DNA from: Gymnorhina tibicen
Lineage: Eukaryota; Chordata; Aves; Passeriformes; Artamidae
Length of the DNA stretch: 64,000 nucleotides
Reading direction: 5' to 3'
Assembly: GCA_013399875.1 (NCBI GenBank)
Contig: VXAZ01000953.1
Location: forward strand, 2,975,890-3,039,889
Shown here: piece by piece, positions 58,525 through 64,000 of the stretch
Position numbering within the stretch: the first letter of the stretch is position 1
Layout of the letters: each line of letters opens with the position of its first letter
Made by a program: the position numbers and the translations under genes
The notes under the pieces: model-generated
What the model saw: the letters and a program-made list of their open reading frames with translations, nothing else
Databases searched by the model: none
What the model was told of the DNA's origin: nothing

Positions 58525-60880
58525 CGTGTGAATGGGTGTTTGGGTTCACTGCATTTCTACAGATCCTAAGTCAGCACCATGTCTTCACTGGATTCTTTTC
58601 TCTTGGTTTCTCTTCTATTGCCCCTTCTTCCCTTCCCAAAGAGGTTTGTGGTAATTCTTGTCTGTTCACAATGCAGGAGCTGGCACTGTGAGGGCCTGCC
58701 AAGGCCCTGCTCCTTGCAGTACAGAGGTGGACTTCCTCATGACTTTACAGTGCCACACACAGGACAGTAGATGAAACAAGGGTTTGCCAGCCTGAGCTTA
58801 AACAAAGACAAAGCAGCCCAAAAAGATTGCAGTGTCTGAATGTGTGTCCCATTATTCAGAAACTTGCTCTATCACCAGGTAAGATTTAAGGATAACAGAA
58901 TACATTCACTTAAAAACATTGATTTGCAATCATGAAAGTGAGCCGTAAAAAGAGAGAACAATGTTATTAAGATCATTCTTAACTTAAGAATTCTCCATTA
59001 TGGCTTCAGGATGGTTTTCTCCACTTCCTATTCCTCTTGATGAATCAGAATTTGAAAGAAAGAGTTTGCAAGATGGGAACTTCCAGGAAAGTCACTTTGC
59101 TATGCATTGTTTGTACCAAAATAGAGCACTATCATTGCTGTAAGTTCTCTTTTTCTGACATCTGAATCATGCCACAAAATTAATAGGCTTTAACAGTAAT
59201 TGTTCTAAAGTCAAATGCCTTGTAGTGCTTTAAAACCTCCATGCATTTGGAAATGCCTTTGCAGTCAAATCTGGGCCATTTATTTCCTGAAACATCAACA
59301 TTACTAAAAGCAAAGAAGAACAAGAGTATGAGCCACTGTTCATTCGCTCTCAGTGCCTGTGTTTCTATTTCTGCTGCTACTGTAAACAAGTCTGCTATGG
59401 AACATGCTGGATTAGTTAACCCCAGCCTGAAACCAGTATCTGGAGTAGGCCAGGGAGGAGATACAGCAACTGAGCCACAGTGGGTGGATGAAGGGATGGA
59501 AGAATGAGCAGGGAACAGTAAGAGAAGTGGGACATGGAGCAACTAAGGCCAGTGATTGCAAGAGAAGGAAGGGTGAGATCCATCTTTGATAAGATCGTGA
59601 GGAACAGAGGAGGAGCACAAACTCGTATCCATACGATGAGGTTTATTCCCTGAAGACACTTGTCATGAAATGCCACACCAAACCCATTATTAATCTCCAA
59701 TGGAATCCCTTGCAAGCTGCTTCTATAGCTTCCCTTCATACGATGGCTTTGTGCATCGTGTATCTCCTCCCAGCCAGACTCAGTTTAGAAGCTTTCAGTG
59801 CACTCGGGGGAAAAAAATGCGGGATGGATTTAACAAAAAGCTGTTCATTGCACCACTTGAAAGTGCTTGCAGAAGTGCTGTCCAGGATTTCCAGCACAAA
59901 ATGGAAACACTTTCAGTTTTGTCCTGGATCGGCATTTTCTGAGTTACCATAGTTCCACTGTCAGATGAGTTTCAGAAGTCAGCTCCACTTCCAGCTTTGC
60001 CAAAGTGAAGGCACTTCCTGGTGCTGCAAAGGAGTAGTACAGAGCAGTTCCTCTTGCCTGTGTCGTGTAGAAGCATTGAGCTGGTCCCACTCCATGCCAC
60101 TCACCAGGGAAAACAGGCACTCAGGGCTGCTGGCAAGCATTTGGACATAAGGAAAGGGCCCAGCCAAAGGGCCCCTGCAGTAGGAGAGGCCATGCACAGA
60201 AGGAGAAGGCTGGTCTTAAAATGGGGCAATGCACTGTGGAACAGAATCTAGAGGACCGCCAAAGAGAGAACAGTTAGGAACATCTCCACAGGAACCTGAA
60301 AGCATATTCATTCAAGGTGTAGTTAGTGCTTTCCCAGCAGAACTTGTTGGTATTAGCACCATTAAAATGCTGTGGATTAAAGGCATAAAGTCATGCTCTA
60401 CCTAGCTGCAAAGAACTTCCAGGCAGATGAACATTTAGTACCTCTAATACATAAATACCCTTGTTAAATAACAAGGTTTGAGTTATGTTTCTTACAACCT
60501 TGGTGAAAACTGATCACAGCTCGGTCTCTCAGTGAATATCACTGCAGAAGCAAAATGACTCTCAAATTGCTGCCATGCATAGGCCCTTTTTGTCACCCTT
60601 TTTGTTCTCAGTTACTGCAATCAGCAAGAACAACTGATTTCTAGCCTTAACTTCTCCTCTGAAGAGCCCAAGGACACTGCTGGAATCCAACAGTCCTTTC
60701 CCAAGCATGAGCTCTTTACCAGGCTCCCTCTGCGGCAGGTGACATTAGCAGTTTTTCATGTATTTGTTCTGAAAGGAATGGGGTTTTTTCACAGACTATT
60801 CATTGACATATAGCTCCCACAGCTAATCCTAAAATGCTTCCTAACACCGTAAACTACACATGTTACAGAGATTAGAGCTG
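58525..60880. other. Unique sequence, no gene recognised
   Basis: Frames up to 120 codons (59180-59542, minus) overlap others on both strands and have no motif. 58900-59000 is AT-rich. Confidence 0.55.
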
Positions 60881-60929
60881 AACAAATATTTCACTGTAAA
60901 TCATTTATTCAATAAGTTTCATATGGTTG

Positions 60930-60942
60930 TTTTTTTTTTTTT
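60930..60942. repeat. T13 homopolymer
   Basis: A run of T directly before the inverted repeat at 60943. Confidence 0.85.
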
Positions 60943-60983
60943 ATTTGGGAATTGTCTGCAAACTGCAAGCCAAATTCCCAAAT
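60943..60983. repeat. 11-bp perfect inverted repeat with 19-base loop
   Basis: ATTTGGGAATT (60943-60953) is the exact reverse complement of AATTCCCAAAT (60973-60983). Further AT-rich words on both sides (GTGAATTTCTCC near 61171, CATGAATTTCTCC near 61007) hint that 60880-61190 may be a decayed repeat I cannot name. Confidence 0.6.
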
Positions 60984-61194
60984 TCATTCATTAGTCAAAA
61001 TTGCCCATGAATTTCTCCTGCAGATAGTTTTCGCCCTGCAGGCCATTCATGGACAGTTTGTTATGAATAACCTCAATTCAATGCTTGGTTGGTTTAGCTG
61101 CAGCAGTCATGTGGACATGGCTCTGTTCTGAATGAAAATTCACTTTCAAATATGAACCAATATTCACCGTGAATTTCTCCCTCTGTTCACTCAG

Positions 61195-62525
61195 GCCTTG
61201 GAGGAATCAGCCTAGTTAATCTAACTGGGTGGGTTAAGCTGTCCAGAGCAGCACAATGGACTGGGAAAGGAACCAAGGGATGTCCAGTTGATATGGTTCT
61301 GTATAGAGGCAGGATGGGAATACTCCACTGGACAGCTGTCAAGTGTCAGAACTGATGTCCTCACTCCTTCCTGAAGGGTGACCACCAGACACAATTAAGA
61401 AGACGGCTACAGTGCAGCATCTCCTTGCGTTCTACTGTTACCCAAGAAAGATGGATAATTAGTTCTTACTGAACATTCTCATAATGAAGTAACACGGGTG
61501 AGTTCTGAGCTGCAGCCAGGCCTAAGTTCCTCTTCCCAACCCGCTTTCCAGTGGGTTAGTCCATATAGAATGTTTCCAGGGTGTCTGTAAGCATCCTTCA
61601 CCTCTCTGGAGAAGAAAGTAGATGAAGTAGAACACACTGCATTGCAAACCCTGGCTTGAAGTTGGAGTTACCATTCAGCGAGTCTGCAGGCTTCTCTTGT
61701 CCTGTTACCTGTCTTCAGCAGACGTTCTTCTCGTGAAATCACTGTGTTGCACAGTGCTGCTGCCAGTGCTGTCAAATCCAGCTGCTCCTCACAGAGGGGC
61801 TCCAAACAGCCACCCAGCTGCCCCTGCTGGCCCTGCTTCTTCATCAGCAGCATTTCAAGGCAGCAACACCCTAAAAACCTCAGGCAGATAACAACAGCAG
61901 CTATTGTGTGCCTCTCAGTACCACTGGTGTACCTTTAGGAAGAGATTGCACAGGCTGATACAACATTGCTAATTGTAAGGCTTCTTTTCTCATTTCTAAG
62001 GTTTGAATTGCTCCATGTAGCTATTTTCATAGCAGAGAAGCAAATCCAGAGGCCTTCTCAGTCGAGATTTCAGAAAAATACATTGACAGCCAGGAGAGAA
62101 TAGCAAATGTCCCCAGATGGAGAGAATGTTGACTTTATGTTGAGAACCTCAAAGCCAGAAGAAATAAAACAAGCTGATGGGGAGAAAGAGGAAAAATTTT
62201 AAAATAGCCCAACCTACTGCCAAAATTGAAAATTTTTCTTTTTATGATGAAAAATATTTGTGCTCCTTCCCATGAAAAGCATACATTTGCTGTGAAAATA
62301 TTGCAGAGAGATTTCATATTAACTTTTTACCATCTTTCTTTTTTTGCCAGACAGTTTCAGAGGAGGTCTACTACAGGCTAAACAATAGTTATACACATCT
62401 ACAAGCTGCCACTGGAAAGGTATTTGCCTTCATTGTATGAGAAAAGCCGTGATACAGATCCCTCGGAAAGTATACAAGGTAACAAAACCAGCTCTTGACC
62501 TGTGTTACCTTGAGCTTTGACCATG
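61195..62525. other. Unique sequence, no gene recognised
   Basis: Short frames only. No repeat family was recognised. Confidence 0.55.
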
Positions 62526-62527
62526 AC

Positions 62528-62760
62528 ACACATTGAGCCTCAGTGTATCCAAAACGCTGCTGCCATTATCCTCTCGCTCTCATCCTTATGCTCAAAACAC
62601 CTCCAAAACCACCCTGCACCTGTTCTCTTTCCCCTTTGCAGTCCATTTCAAACATTTTGCCCTTACCTTGACAACTCATCTTCCACCCCTTTGTCTGTAC
62701 CTGTGTCTCCACTCAGCTTTCCGGAAGCCGCTTTGCTGAAGCCTCTTGAGTAGTCAGTCT
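62528..62760 (+). mobile_element. Possible L2-like LINE reverse-transcriptase C-terminal relic
   Basis: The frame at 62517-62753 includes IQNAAAIIL (62547-62573), close to the conserved QNAAARLL segment of L2/CR1-clade LINE reverse transcriptases. The nucleotide sequence after it is C/T-rich, as in sense L2 3' ORF ends. The rest of the frame does not match well, so the copy is old and fragmentary. Confidence 0.42.
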
Positions 62761-62764
62761 CTCG

Positions 62765-63925
62765 CCTCTTCCAAAAGGGTCTTGTAACCAAAGATGATTT
62801 CCTGATCCCTTCTGCAAAGCTGTTTCTGTCATTCTACACCTCTCTCCTTCGGTGAGGTTTGCCTTTCCAAGGTTTCTTCTCAGACACCTGCGAGCATTTC
62901 TCTGCTCCTCCAAACAGACTGACATTATTGAATAGAAAACTACAAAGGCACACATGAAATGTGCCCTCTCATTCTTCTTACTGTCAGTTTTCTTGCATCC
63001 TTCAGAAGAGCATACTCTAAACTCCTTGGAACAACTGCCATGGCCTTTTTCTGTCTTTAAAAGTTCCTACCACTTTTATCATGGTAGAAACAAACAAACA
63101 AATAAAAAAATCCAACAAAGAAAAGAATAAGCAGTACTCCACCTAGGATGAAAATTAAACCTCCTTTGTATTGCAGCAGCAGCTGTTAAACACTGAACAG
63201 CAAAGCTGCATCTCAGCAGGGAAGACTGAGAGGGAAAAACCTGTAGCTGGTTAAAACTGCTTTGGTAGGAATTTATGGAGGTAAAATATTTTCCCTTTCT
63301 AGCTGTAAAATTTAATCAAATTTCATGGGTTTTACTTGCTGGGACACCATAGGCCACTCCCCCTGCTCCCCGAGGATAGCTGTGAGTGTTGTCAAAAACA
63401 AACAAACTGAACTAATCTGCAAACAAAACACATGACATTTTTTAATAACTTGGAAGAAATGGTGCACTTCTTCAAAATCGCACTGCTTCCCTCTGTGTTC
63501 TGCCTGCTGCCACCCCAGCCACGGAGCAGCTCAGCACAGCCCTTCACTCAGGCAGGCCCTTCTCCCTACCAAAGCAGAAGGGTGATGGATCCCAGCTGGA
63601 AGTGCATCTGCTACTCAGTCTCCTCCACCCCTTTCCAAGAAACCTAGAGGATTTTTCGTCTCTGATATTGGCCTTAAAATACACGAAGGTTGCACCCAAG
63701 GGTGCCAGGTCCTTCCTACGCAGCAAGTGAATGATTACAAAGCTATTGTACTAGAAGAGGAAGGGAAAAAAGTGCATCGCTGGCACTTCTCTTATTTGAT
63801 TTTATTTCCCCCCTCACACCCTTTCCTTTGGAGCGATGTGAAACGATAAGATCAGGGAGAGATTTCACTTAAATTAGGTTTACAAATAACCCAGTGAGTA
63901 GGGAAATGAGATGCACATGCTGCAT
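62765..63925. other. Unique sequence leading to the CpG-rich edge, no gene recognised
   Basis: Short frames without motifs. CpG-poor until about 63935. A downstream continuation of the L2-like relic up to ~62900 is possible. Confidence 0.5.
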
Positions 63926-63934
63926 GTTAAAGTG

Positions 63935-64000
63935 TCACCGCCGCGCAGCCCGGCGCGATGGGGATTTGGAAGGCAGCGGGGCCCCGGGGACAGGTGCGGA
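63935..64000. promoter_or_regulatory. Left edge of a probable CpG island (truncated by the window)
   Basis: CpG density jumps abruptly: about nine CpGs in the last ~65 bases (ACCGCCGCGC, CCCGGCGCG, AGCGG, CCCCGG, GTGCGG) after tens of kilobases with almost none. Islands of this kind usually mark vertebrate promoters or first exons. An ATG at 63958 with G at -3 and +4 opens a frame that reaches the window end (14 codons), but it is too short to call. Strand and gene identity cannot be determined. Confidence 0.5.

Noticed and set aside
63958..64000. ATG in good context with an open frame to the window end
   Set aside because: Only 14 codons are visible in CpG-rich DNA where ATG and open frames arise easily. 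No protein can be recognised.
1..64000. CRISPR arrays, bacterial operons, tRNAs, rRNAs or known microRNAs
   Set aside because: No regularly spaced direct repeats, no ribosome-binding-site/ORF packing and no cloverleaf were noticed. Well-known microRNA sequences that I looked for by eye (let-7, miR-9, miR-124, miR-137) were not found.

Overview
This window looks like vertebrate nuclear DNA, most likely from a bird. It is low in repeats, has no tight ORF packing, and its recognisable transposon debris is CR1-type LINE 3' ends plus old MIR/CORE-SINE and L2-like relics. The CR1 tails read in the form usual for avian CR1, for example 6250-6335, 8985-9115 and 28416-28480. A crocodilian or turtle is a less likely alternative because CR1 and MIR also occur there. 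I cannot name the species.

I find no protein-coding gene I can defend. The open frames are short (the longest is 242 codons, 27877-28605), overlap on both strands, lack domain signatures or splice-bounded homology, and several run through LINE debris. The window therefore reads as intergenic or long-intron DNA, with the sharp CpG-rich rise in the last ~75 bases (63935-64000) as the only hint of a gene, whose promoter or first exon would lie just beyond the right edge.

Layout. 1-9 kb: unique sequence holding a striking pair of related ~100 bp AT-rich elements (4341-4430 and 6564-6658) about 2.2 kb apart, then a second AT-rich candidate conserved element (7620-7960). 9-16.5 kb: two CR1 tails facing each other, four antisense MIR-like SINE relics, a purine-rich tract, a small CpG cluster (14957-15118), and an N at 16005 embedded in duplicated sequence that suggests an assembly fault. 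16.7-17.4 kb: a T/G simple repeat with G runs, then a homeodomain-site-rich block. 17.4-36 kb: mostly unremarkable, with LINE relics at 23.8-24.7 kb and 27.9-28.5 kb. 36-48 kb: a pair of Cys/Trp-rich minus-strand frames of unknown nature, an octamer/SOX/homeodomain-site block (37.33-37.70 kb), possible hAT ends, a ~135 bp AT-rich inverted repeat (44961-45097), and a tandem TAATTAGGG block (47.6 kb). 48-64 kb: CR1/L2/MIR relics (48.8, 54.45, 54.69, 58.06 and 62.53 kb), an inverted repeat at 60.94 kb, and the CpG island edge.

No genes can be shown to work together here. The most economical reading is a regulatory or structural intergenic landscape with several candidate conserved non-coding elements. 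Those candidates rest on base composition, motif clustering and internal duplication only. They need cross-species alignment, which could not be run here.
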